From Gammaproteobacteria bacterium (lineage in GTDB: Bacteria > Pseudomonadota > Gammaproteobacteria > JAKEHO01), in assembly GCA_027296625.1 (NCBI GenBank), contig JAPUIX010000134.1, positions 1 through 47,564 on the forward strand: DNA of 47,564 bases, read 5' to 3'. Position numbers and translations under genes: made by a program. Shown here in pieces: positions 33,919-41,908 of the stretch; positions within the stretch are counted from its first letter, which is position 1, and each line of letters opens with the position of its first letter. The notes beneath the pieces were generated by a model that saw only the letters and a list, made by a program, of their open reading frames with translations, ran no database searches and was not told where the DNA came from.

Positions 33919-35289
33919 TTGGAAGAGCTGTTAGATACGCTCACGACACTGACCGGCGAGCTGTCCGGCCTGCTTTGGGGCAATGCTCTGACGCTGGGGC
34001 TCCTTCTGGGGACGGGATTGTATCTCACCATCCGGCTGCGGCTTATCCAGGTACGTGGCTTTGGCGCATCTTTTCATCTCATCCTTGGAACTCGCAGCCG
34101 AGAAAAGGGCAAGGGCGAAGTGTCGTACTTTCAAGCGCTCAGCACTGCGCTTTCGGCAACTGTCGGGACCGGCAACATCGCCGGGGTGGCCACGGCGATC
34201 TCGCTCGGAGGGCCGGGGGCGCTGTTCTGGATGTGGGTCACCGCGGTACTGGGCATGGCAACGAAATTCACGGAATGCACCCTGGCAGTGAAATTTCGTG
34301 AAGTGGATCCCAATGGCGAAGTGGCCGGTGGACCGATGTACACGCTGTTGCACGGTCTCAAGATGCGGCGTATGGCGATCGCCTTTGCCGCTTTTGCGAT
34401 GATCGCCTCGTTCGGCATCGGCAACATGGTTCAGGCCAACTCGGTGGTCGACGGGATCGCCTTTATCTGGCCAGAGTTGGAGGGCCACGGTTGGACACTG
34501 GGCGTCGTCATGTCGATCCTGGTCGGGTTGGTCATTATCGGCGGATTAGTTCGCATTGCCAAAGTTGCCAGTGCCCTGGTGCCGTTCATGGTCGCGCTCT
34601 ATATCGGCGCAGCCTTGATCGTACTGTTCAACCATAGCGCTGCGATCCCCGCCGCACTCGCGCGGATCTTCAATCTTGCACTGAATCCCTGGGCCGTCAG
34701 CGGTGCGGCTGTCGGTGAGGCGATCCGTTGGGGCGTCGCACGTGGGCTATTTTCAAACGAGTCTGGATTGGGATCAGCCCCAATTGCGTATGCCGCTACC
34801 AAGACCAATGAACCGGTTCGAGTTGGTCTGGTTTCGTTGATGGGACCCTTTATCGATACATTAGTGATATGCACAATGACGGGACTTGTGATTATCGTCA
34901 CCGGCGCATACGACAGTCATCCGCCGGAGGTGGAGGGTGCAGCGCTGACGTCCTATGCCTTTAGCCAGGTTCTCGGCCAGGGTGGGGCCTGGGTCGTGGG
35001 GATCGGATTGGCCCTGTTTGCCTATTCCACCACTTTGGGCTGGTCTTATTACGGCGACCGATCTGCGAAATTCCTCTTCGGTGAGCGGGCCGTGTTACCT
35101 TACCGGGTGATCTACACGATATTGATCATCGTCGGCGCTGCGGTACCCTTGAGACTGGTCTGGAACATCGCCGACATCACCAACTTATTGATGGCACTCC
35201 CCAACATTGTCAGCTTGCTCCTGCTCGCCGGGCTGGTAAGCGGGCTCACAACCAGTTATTTCGCGCGCCAGACGCCAAGTGCTGAATGA
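33919..35289 (+). CDS. Sodium:alanine/glycine symporter (AGCS family)
   Basis: A 456-residue inner-membrane transporter with about ten helices. Family hallmarks are ALSATVGTGNIAGVATAISLGGPGALFWMW, WGVARGLFSNESGLGSAPIAYA and a C-terminal FAYSTTLGWSYYGDR segment. It takes up alanine or glycine with Na+. The start is TTG with a strong AAGGGG about 8 nt upstream. It lies between egtB and nadC on the same strand with short gaps; a functional link to either is not evident. Confidence 0.93.
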   Translation: MEELLDTLTTLTGELSGLLWGNALTLGLLLGTGLYLTIRLRLIQVRGFGASFHLILGTRSREKGKGEVSYFQALSTALSATVGTGNIAGVATAISLGGPGALFWMWVTAVLGMATKFTECTLAVKFREVDPNGEVAGGPMYTLLHGLKMRRMAIAFAAFAMIASFGIGNMVQANSVVDGIAFIWPELEGHGWTLGVVMSILVGLVIIGGLVRIAKVASALVPFMVALYIGAALIVLFNHSAAIPAALARIFNLALNPWAVSGAAVGEAIRWGVARGLFSNESGLGSAPIAYAATKTNEPVRVGLVSLMGPFIDTLVICTMTGLVIIVTGAYDSHPPEVEGAALTSYAFSQVLGQGGAWVVGIGLALFAYSTTLGWSYYGDRSAKFLFGERAVLPYRVIYTILIIVGAAVPLRLVWNIADITNLLMALPNIVSLLLLAGLVSGLTTSYFARQTPSAE

Positions 35290-35298
35290 CCCTTGAAC

Positions 35299-36150
35299 AT
35301 GCCGCCACGTCTCCCTGACGATATCGATGCCGTCGTCTCTCAAGCGCTTACAGAGGATTTGGGCAAAGGTGATCTCACAGTGCCCCTCATCCCGGAAGCT
35401 GCGCTCGCGAGGGCCCATGTACAGAGCCTCGAATCCGCCACACTATGCGGTACCGCTTGGTTCGACCGGGTGTTTAAGCAGATCGACGAACGCATTCATA
35501 TCACATGGCGCTTGGGCGACGGCGAGCAAGTTTCCCAAAACCAGATACTGTGTGAGTTACAAGGCCCAACCCGGGCACTCTTGTCCGGTGAGCGGACTGG
35601 CCTTAACTTCCTGCAGACGCTCTCGGGGACTGCAACCATAACCAGAAAATACGTTGAGGAACTCCACGGTACCCGCGCTAAACTCCTGGATACCCGCAAG
35701 ACGATCCCGGGTTTGCGAAGCGCGCAGAAGTATGCGGTCCGATGTGGCGGCGGCCACAATCATCGTATTGGCCTCTACGACGGCATACTGATCAAGGAAA
35801 ACCACTTACTTGCCGCAGGCAGTATCCAAAACGCCGTCACTGCGGCAAAGGCACGCCATCGGGATCTACCCATCGAAGTGGAAGTCGAGACGCCTGATCA
35901 GATCGAAGAAGCGATCGAGGCCAGCGCGGATATCGTGCTGCTCGACAACTTCACCGTGCCCGCGTTGCAGAAAGCCGTTGCGTTGACGCGCGGTCGGGTC
36001 AAACTCGAGGCCTCAGGTGGCATTGAGCTATCGACCGCACGCGAAATTGCAGCGACGGGTGTCGATTTCATTTCGGTTGGAAGTCTCACCAAACATGTTC
36101 GTGCAATCGACATTTCAATGCACATCGAACGCGAGGACACCGACGATTAA
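35299..36150 (+). CDS. nadC: Nicotinate-nucleotide pyrophosphorylase (quinolinate phosphoribosyltransferase)
   Basis: Converts quinolinate and PRPP to nicotinate mononucleotide, the last committed step of de novo NAD synthesis. About 283 residues with EDLGKGDLTVPL, SGERTGLNFLQTLSG, LLDTRKTIPGLR, GGHNHRIGLYDGILIKENH (active-site Lys, His, Arg) and EASGGIEL. It starts a few bases after the symporter stop. The ATG at 35299 is preferred; a TTG two codons upstream is also open. Confidence 0.97.
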   Translation: MPPRLPDDIDAVVSQALTEDLGKGDLTVPLIPEAALARAHVQSLESATLCGTAWFDRVFKQIDERIHITWRLGDGEQVSQNQILCELQGPTRALLSGERTGLNFLQTLSGTATITRKYVEELHGTRAKLLDTRKTIPGLRSAQKYAVRCGGGHNHRIGLYDGILIKENHLLAAGSIQNAVTAAKARHRDLPIEVEVETPDQIEEAIEASADIVLLDNFTVPALQKAVALTRGRVKLEASGGIELSTAREIAATGVDFISVGSLTKHVRAIDISMHIEREDTDD

Positions 36151-36219
36151 TATGCCACGCGCGTTATCGATGCGGTGCCAAACAACCTCATCACCGGCAT
36201 TCAGGTAAGCCAATCCCCC

Positions 36220-36843
36220 TCACAGCTTACTTTTCACCAACGCATACACTTCCTCTGTCAATTGATCGGTGCCTGCTAAGACACCCTGTAGCTCTGCGCG
36301 TTTCTCGTTAATAAATACCTCGTCCTTTATAGCACCAATGTTGATGTGGACATTCAAAGCCGCACTGCGCAACGCAGCATATGCTGCCAGCACGGCAACA
36401 CCTGCATCGCTGATGACATTTAAGTTACCTTTCTCAGCCGCCGTTTTGCTGAGAATGATGACATCAGCACAAGCATGAGCACAGGATAAGGGCACAATGG
36501 TTGCTTCCTTAAGCGCTGCTTGAATTGCCTGCGTGCGGGCGACCTTCTCATCATCGGTATCACGCGGCAAACCATAGGCACCCATCACTTTATTGAATAC
36601 CTCAATGTCTGCCTTGACCATGCCGGTCAGCTGTTCGCGCAGCGTTTCAGCCTTTTGAAGGAGCGCATTAAACTCATCTTCAACATCGGCATAGTTTTTT
36701 TTGCCGATGGTCAAATTGCAAACCATACTAACCAAGGCTGCGCCCATCGCGCCGATAATGGCCGCAGCACTGCCCCCACCAGGTGTTGACGCCTTGCTCG
36801 CTAGTTCATCTAGGAACTGTCGTAGTGTCTTTTCTTCTATCAT
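36220..36843 (-). CDS. fchA: Methenyl-tetrahydrofolate cyclohydrolase, FchA-like
   Basis: About 207 aa of the formiminotransferase-cyclodeaminase/cyclohydrolase family. Recognisable segments are LASKASTPGGGSAAA (about 13-27), GAALVSMVCNLTIGKK and the AAEKGNLNVISDAGVA region. FchA converts methenyl-H4F to formyl-H4F, the step after MtdA. An mtdA gene lies 5.1 kb away on the other strand. The ATG at 36841-36843 has GGAG 7 nt upstream; the neighbouring in-frame ATG three bases earlier is possible. The alternative is a cyclodeaminase in histidine degradation, but no partner genes are here. Confidence 0.85.
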   Translation of the reverse strand: MIEEKTLRQFLDELASKASTPGGGSAAAIIGAMGAALVSMVCNLTIGKKNYADVEDEFNALLQKAETLREQLTGMVKADIEVFNKVMGAYGLPRDTDDEKVARTQAIQAALKEATIVPLSCAHACADVIILSKTAAEKGNLNVISDAGVAVLAAYAALRSAALNVHINIGAIKDEVFINEKRAELQGVLAGTDQLTEEVYALVKSKL

Positions 36844-36911
36844 CATACCTCTCCGAAGTTTCCCAACCGAACCCTTGAAGCAACATAGCACCGGCTACTC
36901 CATGCTGACAA

Positions 36912-36937
36912 TAAAAACCCCGCTGCCTGACGGGGCT
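36912..36937 (-). terminator. Rho-independent terminator of the cyclic-nucleotide-binding gene
   Basis: On the minus strand, GCCCCG and CGGGGT arms flank an 8-nt loop and a run of five T follows. It is 27 bp after the stop codon of the upstream gene. Confidence 0.82.
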
Positions 36938-36963
36938 TGGTAAAGTCACTATTGCATTTTGTG

Positions 36964-37839
36964 CTAATCCGTTGCATCGCTAGAACTACGCAGTTTTGCA
37001 ATTTCTTTCTCCTGTGCTTGACCTACCGCAGAAAGCGCCTTAATCAGCTTAGGATCACGCTTAACAATAGAAAGAAAAGCCGACTTCGCTATCTTAATAA
37101 GCTTCGCTTCATCGTCCGTCCGCGCATTCGCATTTCTTTTCCCGGAACCGCCAGGCAGCAAAGCCTGTTCGCCAAAGTAGCTCCCCCGCGTTAAGACCTC
37201 AAGCGTGATGACTTTGCCAAGGTCACTGACAATAAAGATTTCCACCCTGCCCTCAAGTACCACGTGCAATGCGTCACCAACCTGGCCTTCCTTGAAGATA
37301 AACTGTCCAGGCTCACATTCGATCACTTCAGTCCATTGTGACATCGTATCGGCTTCGAGATCGGTTAGCCCTCTAAAGAGGCGAACACCGCGTAACAATC
37401 CACGAACCTCGTGATACTTAAATGATGCAATGGCCTTAGGCCGGCTTGGTGTGAAGTCGGGATTTCCTTTCAATCCGAGGAGCACATCCGGCTTAGAAAT
37501 ACGAAACAGCTTGGTTGCCCCCAAGCAGCGCACACTCGCATTGCGCTTGCCGGTACCTCCTGGCAAGAGCGACTGTTCTCCGAAATAACCCCCGGCTTTG
37601 AGTGTCTGCATCGAAATTTGTCGGCCACCCACGGTGCGGATGAAGACGTCCACGGCGCCATCCAGAATAAGATACATGCAGTCACCGATCTCACCCTCCT
37701 TGAAGACCACGTCACCCGCATGACACTCGATGATCCGATTAGATGGCGAGCGCAATATCTCATTAATTGCGCCGTCGCCCAGATACCGAAATATTGGGAT
37801 CTTATGAAGAACGTCTGGCGTGACCCACACAGCAGTCAT
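36964..37839 (-). CDS. Protein with two cyclic-nucleotide-binding domains
   Basis: About 291 aa with two CNMP/CAP-type domains in tandem and no DNA-binding or enzymatic domain. Domain 1 (about 15-120) shows YLILDGAVDVF and GGYFGEQSLLPGGTGKRNASV. Domain 2 (about 150-270) shows HVVLEGRVEIF and GSYFGEQALLPGGSGKRNANA. The FGE and R/N-A segments are the phosphate-binding cassette. The arrangement resembles PKA regulatory-type sensors. The ATG at 37837-37839 has GAGG 9 nt upstream. The longer frame upstream has no domain. The ligand (cAMP or other) cannot be decided here. Confidence 0.85.
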   Translation of the reverse strand: MTAVWVTPDVLHKIPIFRYLGDGAINEILRSPSNRIIECHAGDVVFKEGEIGDCMYLILDGAVDVFIRTVGGRQISMQTLKAGGYFGEQSLLPGGTGKRNASVRCLGATKLFRISKPDVLLGLKGNPDFTPSRPKAIASFKYHEVRGLLRGVRLFRGLTDLEADTMSQWTEVIECEPGQFIFKEGQVGDALHVVLEGRVEIFIVSDLGKVITLEVLTRGSYFGEQALLPGGSGKRNANARTDDEAKLIKIAKSAFLSIVKRDPKLIKALSAVGQAQEKEIAKLRSSSDATD

Positions 37840-38302
37840 GTCATCAACCCTCACATGGACGGCCTGGATGTAGCCATCGCAAGGCCCAAACCGGTGGATG
37901 CTAAGCAACGGATATACCCGCACGCGCGGGTGGATCCCGACACTCCTGAGCAGGCCATCCGACGCCCCGTGACCGCTTCCTAAAGCAATATGGCAGCCAG
38001 AATTCGGTGAGTCAAGAACACCGAATTCAAGGCCCCGCGGCATCGGAATAGCTTTAGCGCAGGGCGACTCCGTTGATCCAATTTGCCCCTTCAGCGGGGG
38101 ATGACTTGCCGGACGCACACGAAAGCGGTGTCACTGTGGCAACTCGCATTCCAGCGGTTTGTCACGTCGCGCCAGGCGCATGGCAGAACACGTCATCTAA
38201 CCTATTAGCTTGCTAATTTTCGGCAACCTCTCAGCTTGTCAGCTATACTCTTCTTACTTTACAAACCGATCGATCCAATAGTTCAAACCGTTTGCTAATA
38301 GT
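37840..38302. other. Divergent intergenic region
   Basis: About 460 bp between the cyclic-nucleotide-binding gene (minus) and a PilZ gene (plus). No gene is supported. A TATACT element (38244-38249) could be the -10 of the PilZ gene. No clear operator was recognised. Confidence 0.45.
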
Positions 38303-38314
38303 TTGTTGGCCACA

Positions 38315-38755
38315 ATGATGAATCAGATAAAGAGCCGTAAAAGCAACCGTACGCCGGAATCTCACGGTGACAATGGCAAGCCAGACAAGAGGCAATACCC
38401 GAGAATCGTCATCAACACTCCCATTGCGATCCAGCAGTCCGATGGAAATGTAATTAATGCGTTGGCGCATGACATTACCCTCGACGGAATTCAGGTTCAG
38501 TGTGACCGGGCAACGGCGCACTGCTTAGCGCCAGCCGGGAGATATTTAACTGATGAGAAGGCCCCGGAAATTGATGCGAGGTTGGCGCTTCCTATCAAAG
38601 GGGCGCTTACAGAAATTTCCGCCCGCTGCCGAATCTTATATGTCGCCGACGTACCGGACGAACGATGCGCAATTGGATTACGTTTTGCGGGCACAAAAAA
38701 CGATAGCTCTAGACAGTTAGACCAATTTATGCAGGAGTTCATGGGTTCGAAGTAG
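38315..38755 (+). CDS. PilZ domain protein
   Basis: About 146 aa, a single PilZ domain. The RxxxR motif is RQYPR and the second motif is HDITLDG, in which Thr replaces the usual Ser of DxSxxG. The sequence after it (IQVQCDRATA) matches that of the two PilZ paralogues in the window. It is probably a c-di-GMP adaptor. Start choice is uncertain: ATG at 38315 or 38318, or TTG at 38303; none has a strong ribosome binding site. Confidence 0.8.
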   Translation: MMNQIKSRKSNRTPESHGDNGKPDKRQYPRIVINTPIAIQQSDGNVINALAHDITLDGIQVQCDRATAHCLAPAGRYLTDEKAPEIDARLALPIKGALTEISARCRILYVADVPDERCAIGLRFAGTKNDSSRQLDQFMQEFMGSK

Positions 38756-38898
38756 ATAATCAAATCCAGCATTTGTCTTGGACCCCGGCTCCGAGCTATC
38801 TGCACAAAGCTCCTACTTTATTACTCCCTATATCGCAAATTTTGATCCGTGTGACGAGCAGCGGTAACACGCTGAAATAACGAGCACATTTGCGTCAA

Positions 38899-38918
38899 AT
38901 TTCTCATTTTTGAGAAAT
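38899..38918. repeat. 8-bp inverted repeat
   Basis: ATTTCTCA and TGAGAAAT flank TTTT. It lies 25 bp before the CRP-like site, in the upstream region of the PilZ gene that starts at 39127. It could be an operator or a weak terminator for the preceding PilZ gene. Confidence 0.45.
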
Positions 38919-38942
38919 AAGTCACACGCTAGCCCCCAAGAG

Positions 38943-38985
38943 TGTGATTCATGTCACGATTTACGCGCAACCCTGTTGCTATAGT
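38943..38985 (+). promoter_or_regulatory. CRP-like site and -10 box (class II geometry)
   Basis: TGTGATTCATGTCACG (38943-38958) matches the CRP consensus TGTGA-N6-TCACA except at the last base. A -10 box TATAGT follows (38980-38985). If transcription starts about 7 nt downstream, the site is centred near -41.5, as in class II CRP promoters. The promoter lies about 140 bp before the PilZ gene. No transcription data are available. Confidence 0.6.
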
Positions 38986-39126
38986 CAACCCAAGGTGCAA
39001 CGGAGAAGGCGTTACGTAGGTGCTTAGATGCTTTCTCAGCGTTGGCCTGGCTGCTTTATGCAGTCAAGTCCGTTAACTCATTGGCAGACGCTACTTGACA
39101 TGTTTGACTTATTGACGTTCGCTACA

Positions 39127-39567
39127 ATGCCAACCGATAACAGTAAAGAAGAGAAAGGCAGCCGTATGTCGGGAACTGGATACTACGAAGTCCAGGAAGA
39201 GAAAAGACGATATCCGAGGATTGTGATCGATTGTCTCGTCGAGATTGAGCACGCCGATGGGAAAGTCGTTAGCGCACTAGCGCATGATATCTCGCCGGAC
39301 GGATTACAGATTCGATGTGACCGTGAAACGGCAAAGACCCTTTGCCCGACGGGCAAAGAAATACAAGGCGGCAAAGGTCCAGAGTTTAAGATCAGGCTGA
39401 GCCTCCCGCTCCAAGAAGGGTTAGTCGAACTCGGTGCCCGTTGCAAGACCTTATACCAGGCAGTCGTTCCGGGAGAAGGCGTCGCCTTTGGAATGCAGTT
39501 TAAAGAATTCGAAGGCGATAGTTTTAAGTACCTCCTCATAGGCTTGTGGAGTCCAATCGGCCTATAG
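39127..39567 (+). CDS. PilZ domain protein, possibly frameshifted at the C-terminus
   Basis: About 146 aa, paralogue of the PilZ protein at 7187-7627. The motifs are RRYPR and HDISPDG. The ATG at 39127 starts MPTDNSK, parallel to MSTDNSK in the paralogue, and is preferred over the more upstream in-frame start. The last residues (LLIGLWSPIGL) do not match the paralogue's helix LRRFIEESMEPA, but another frame over the same bases reads HRLVESNRP, so a frameshift near 39525-39535 is possible. It sits behind a CRP-like promoter. Confidence 0.78.
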   Translation: MPTDNSKEEKGSRMSGTGYYEVQEEKRRYPRIVIDCLVEIEHADGKVVSALAHDISPDGLQIRCDRETAKTLCPTGKEIQGGKGPEFKIRLSLPLQEGLVELGARCKTLYQAVVPGEGVAFGMQFKEFEGDSFKYLLIGLWSPIGL

Positions 39568-39777
39568 ACCGCCTTGCAGCCAGCGCTGCCTCCAAACTAG
39601 CAACTCCCTCATCAAAAGACCCGCGCCGGCATTGCAACCGGCCTAGGCGAATACCGCCTACCCCTACCGAACCTTAAGGGCCAATGATGATCAACGTTTC
39701 GGGCGCCTAGAGCGCTACACCCGCAATGCAGCTCTTCTGGTAGTTTATGCCACCGAGTGCGATCATTGGCGCCCAGC

Positions 39778-40467
39778 ATGGCGAGTAAATCTCTTCTGGT
39801 CACCGTGCTGTTGTTGGTGTCAGCGTCCGTATGCGCAGATTTCGATGCGGGGGTTGGCGCGCTGGAGCAAGGTGACTACCCAACGGCTATCCAGCAATTC
39901 AAAGACGCTGCGGAGGCGTTGGACGCCGCCGCCCAGTTTAACCTGGGTGTGATGTACGCTACGGGACTGGGCGTCAACCAAGACTATGCACAAGCCCTAA
40001 ATTGGTGGCGTATGGCTGCACTGCAGGGGTACAGCGCCGCCCAGTTTAACCTGGGTGTCCTATACGCGACAGGACTTGGCCCCTCTGAGGACCTCGCAGA
40101 AGCGGTGAAATGGTATCGGAAGGCCGCAGATCTTGGCCACGCTGAGGCCCAATACAACCTGGGTGCGCTATATGACGACGGCCTCGGCGTTCCGCATGAT
40201 TATGGTAAGGCAATCAAGTGGTTCCGTAAGGCAGCCGAGCAAGGGCATCCCGGTGCTCAAGGCAATATCGGCTATATGTACGCGAATGGCCGCGGCGTGA
40301 ACCGGGATTTTGTGCAGGCCTACGCTTGGTTCAATCTTGCTGCGAGTGCCGGGCACGATACAGCGAGAGACAATCTGTCCTTCCTGAAAGAGGAAATGAC
40401 CCCTACAGAACTCAATAAGGGTAAGGCCCTGTCTCAGCAACTCATAAAAAAGTACCGTCGGCCCTGA
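39778..40467 (+). CDS. Exported Sel1-repeat protein
   Basis: A 229-residue periplasmic repeat protein with a signal peptide (LLVTVLLLVSASVCA) and about five Sel1 repeats of 36 residues, e.g. AAQFNLGVMYATGLGVNQDYAQALNWW and AEAQYNLGALYDDGLGVPHDYGKAIKWF. It ends in the cap EMTPTELNKGKAL...KKY common to the Sel1 proteins here. It likely serves as a protein-protein scaffold. The ATG at 39778 is chosen for the signal peptide; a GTG seven codons upstream is open. It converges with a membrane protein gene. Confidence 0.85.
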   Translation: MASKSLLVTVLLLVSASVCADFDAGVGALEQGDYPTAIQQFKDAAEALDAAAQFNLGVMYATGLGVNQDYAQALNWWRMAALQGYSAAQFNLGVLYATGLGPSEDLAEAVKWYRKAADLGHAEAQYNLGALYDDGLGVPHDYGKAIKWFRKAAEQGHPGAQGNIGYMYANGRGVNRDFVQAYAWFNLAASAGHDTARDNLSFLKEEMTPTELNKGKALSQQLIKKYRRP

Positions 40468-40485
40468 ACCATTGGAGATTACTGT

Positions 40486-40872
40486 TCACTGATTCTGTGC
40501 CCGATAGACCAGGAACAAGATACCGATGATGATGCCAGAGACGAGATCCCCGTAGAAAGTGCTAGGCAAACTGGAGGTCCAAACAAGCACGCCACTCACA
40601 ACCGCCCAGGACAGGAAGTACAGACCGAGCCCCGTGAGCACCGCGCCATATTTAGCGGGCTCGCGAACAGCAAGGACGATCAACACGCCCACCCAGAAGA
40701 ATGTCAACAGGATCGCTCGAACCATGTATCGGACGACGGCATCATCCGGGAAGATGGTGTCTGAAAACAGGCCGATAAAAGCATTGAAATACTCCCACGG
40801 CAGGAACACAAAGATCGCTGATACCAGGCAAAAGGCCGCGACAAGATAAAGGATAAATTTAAGAACGCTCAT
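40486..40872 (-). CDS. Small multi-pass membrane protein of unknown family
   Basis: A 128-residue protein with about four hydrophobic helices: FILYLVAAFCLVSAIFVFLP, VRAILLTFFWVGVLIVLAV, LGLYFLSWAVVSGVLVW and GIIIGILFLVYRA. There are no catalytic motifs. The ATG at 40870-40872 has AGAGG 7 nt upstream. It resembles small uncharacterised inner-membrane proteins. It is convergent with the Sel1 gene and divergent from ybaK-like. Confidence 0.7.
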   Translation of the reverse strand: MSVLKFILYLVAAFCLVSAIFVFLPWEYFNAFIGLFSDTIFPDDAVVRYMVRAILLTFFWVGVLIVLAVREPAKYGAVLTGLGLYFLSWAVVSGVLVWTSSLPSTFYGDLVSGIIIGILFLVYRAQNQ

Positions 40873-41067
40873 ACGTGCACCTCTCATCCTGCCGAGTCTA
40901 TAATTTCAGTGTAATGCTTCTGCTGACCTTAGACAAAGCGCAGTTTGGCCGACGCCAAAAAACGATTCCACACAAAAAATCCGGCAAGTAGCAAAGAGAG
41001 GGGCAACCAAAAAACTAACCTGTTTAAAGCGCGCACCTATCACATCGAGCTCTACAAGGAGATCATC

Positions 41068-41535
41068 ATGCCAGTGAAAAAATTAAAAGACTTTCTCGAT
41101 AAAACTAAGACCAAATATGTTTCCATCAAACACTCTCCAACATACACGGCACAGGAAATAGCAGCCTCGGCACACATCCCCGGGAAAGAACTGGCTAAGA
41201 CCGTGATGGTTAAGCTAGACGGTAAGCTGGCCATGGCGGTCTTACCGGCATCCTTTCGTGTAGATCTTAACCGCTTGAAGGATGCTGCGGGTGTAGGCGT
41301 GGTTGAAATTGCAAATGAACAAGACTTCAAGAACTTGTTCCCCGAGTGTGAACTTGGTGCCATGCCACCCTTCGGTAATCTCTACGATATGGATGTTTAC
41401 GTCGCACAAAGCCTTGCTGAGGATGAAGAGATTGCATTTAACGCCGGGTCACACACGGAATTAATCAAGTTAGCCTATAAGGATTTTGAAAAATTGGTAG
41501 CGCCGAAAGTCGTCGAGTTTGCCTCACTCGATTAA
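41068..41535 (+). CDS. YbaK/ProX-type aminoacyl-tRNA deacylase domain protein
   Basis: A 155-residue single-domain protein of the YbaK/EbsC superfamily, which hydrolyses mischarged aminoacyl-tRNA in characterised members. It shows the segment IPGKELAKTVMVKLDG with the conserved Lys region, MAVLPASFRVD and GAMPPFGNLYDMDVYV (Gly-x-x-Pro-Pro loop). The ATG at 41068 has AAGGAG 6 nt upstream; the frame extends 41 codons further without features. The specificity (Cys, Pro or Ala type) is uncertain. Confidence 0.85.
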   Translation: MPVKKLKDFLDKTKTKYVSIKHSPTYTAQEIAASAHIPGKELAKTVMVKLDGKLAMAVLPASFRVDLNRLKDAAGVGVVEIANEQDFKNLFPECELGAMPPFGNLYDMDVYVAQSLAEDEEIAFNAGSHTELIKLAYKDFEKLVAPKVVEFASLD

Positions 41536-41908
41536 CGCAAAATCGTATCGCTTACACATTGGCCGATCCATCTTGCGAGCGATCGGAGAAATCAGCAGAA
41601 GGTCTCGCCCGTGGCGCGTTAGCAAAGAGCTCTCGCGGGCTTTAGGTGCCTCGGTTGTCGGTGACTGCGCATTGCGTTACCTTATGAGCACGACCTTTTT
41701 TGCCCGGATCGGTTACACCTTAAATTAGATCGGCCATAGGGAAGTCCTTCCGCCGCGCAGCATGTTCAAGGGGAAGAAATAGTGGTCACGGCAGGAAAGG
41801 AAAAGGCGGGGGCTAAAGGGGGATGTGAAACACCAATTGCGACTTTTGCCGGGCATGGCTGCCAGGTCATGGGCCTTGCCCGAGACGACATAGGTTCAAG
41901 GAAAAACG
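41536..41908. other. Intergenic region upstream of mtdA
   Basis: About 370 bp without a convincing gene. An 80-codon frame starting with GTG at 41782 overlaps mtdA in another frame and has no protein-like features. mtdA itself has AAGGAAAA ahead of its ATG. Confidence 0.5.

Noticed and set aside
36964-38118. Longer version of the double cyclic-nucleotide-binding protein (384 aa)
   Set aside because: The extra 93 residues look non-coding. The internal ATG has a GAGG site and starts just before the first domain.
39023-39035. CTTAGATGCTTTC, resembling a segment of antisense 23S rRNA
   Set aside because: The match is short and the surrounding bases do not continue the similarity, so chance is more likely than an rRNA fragment.
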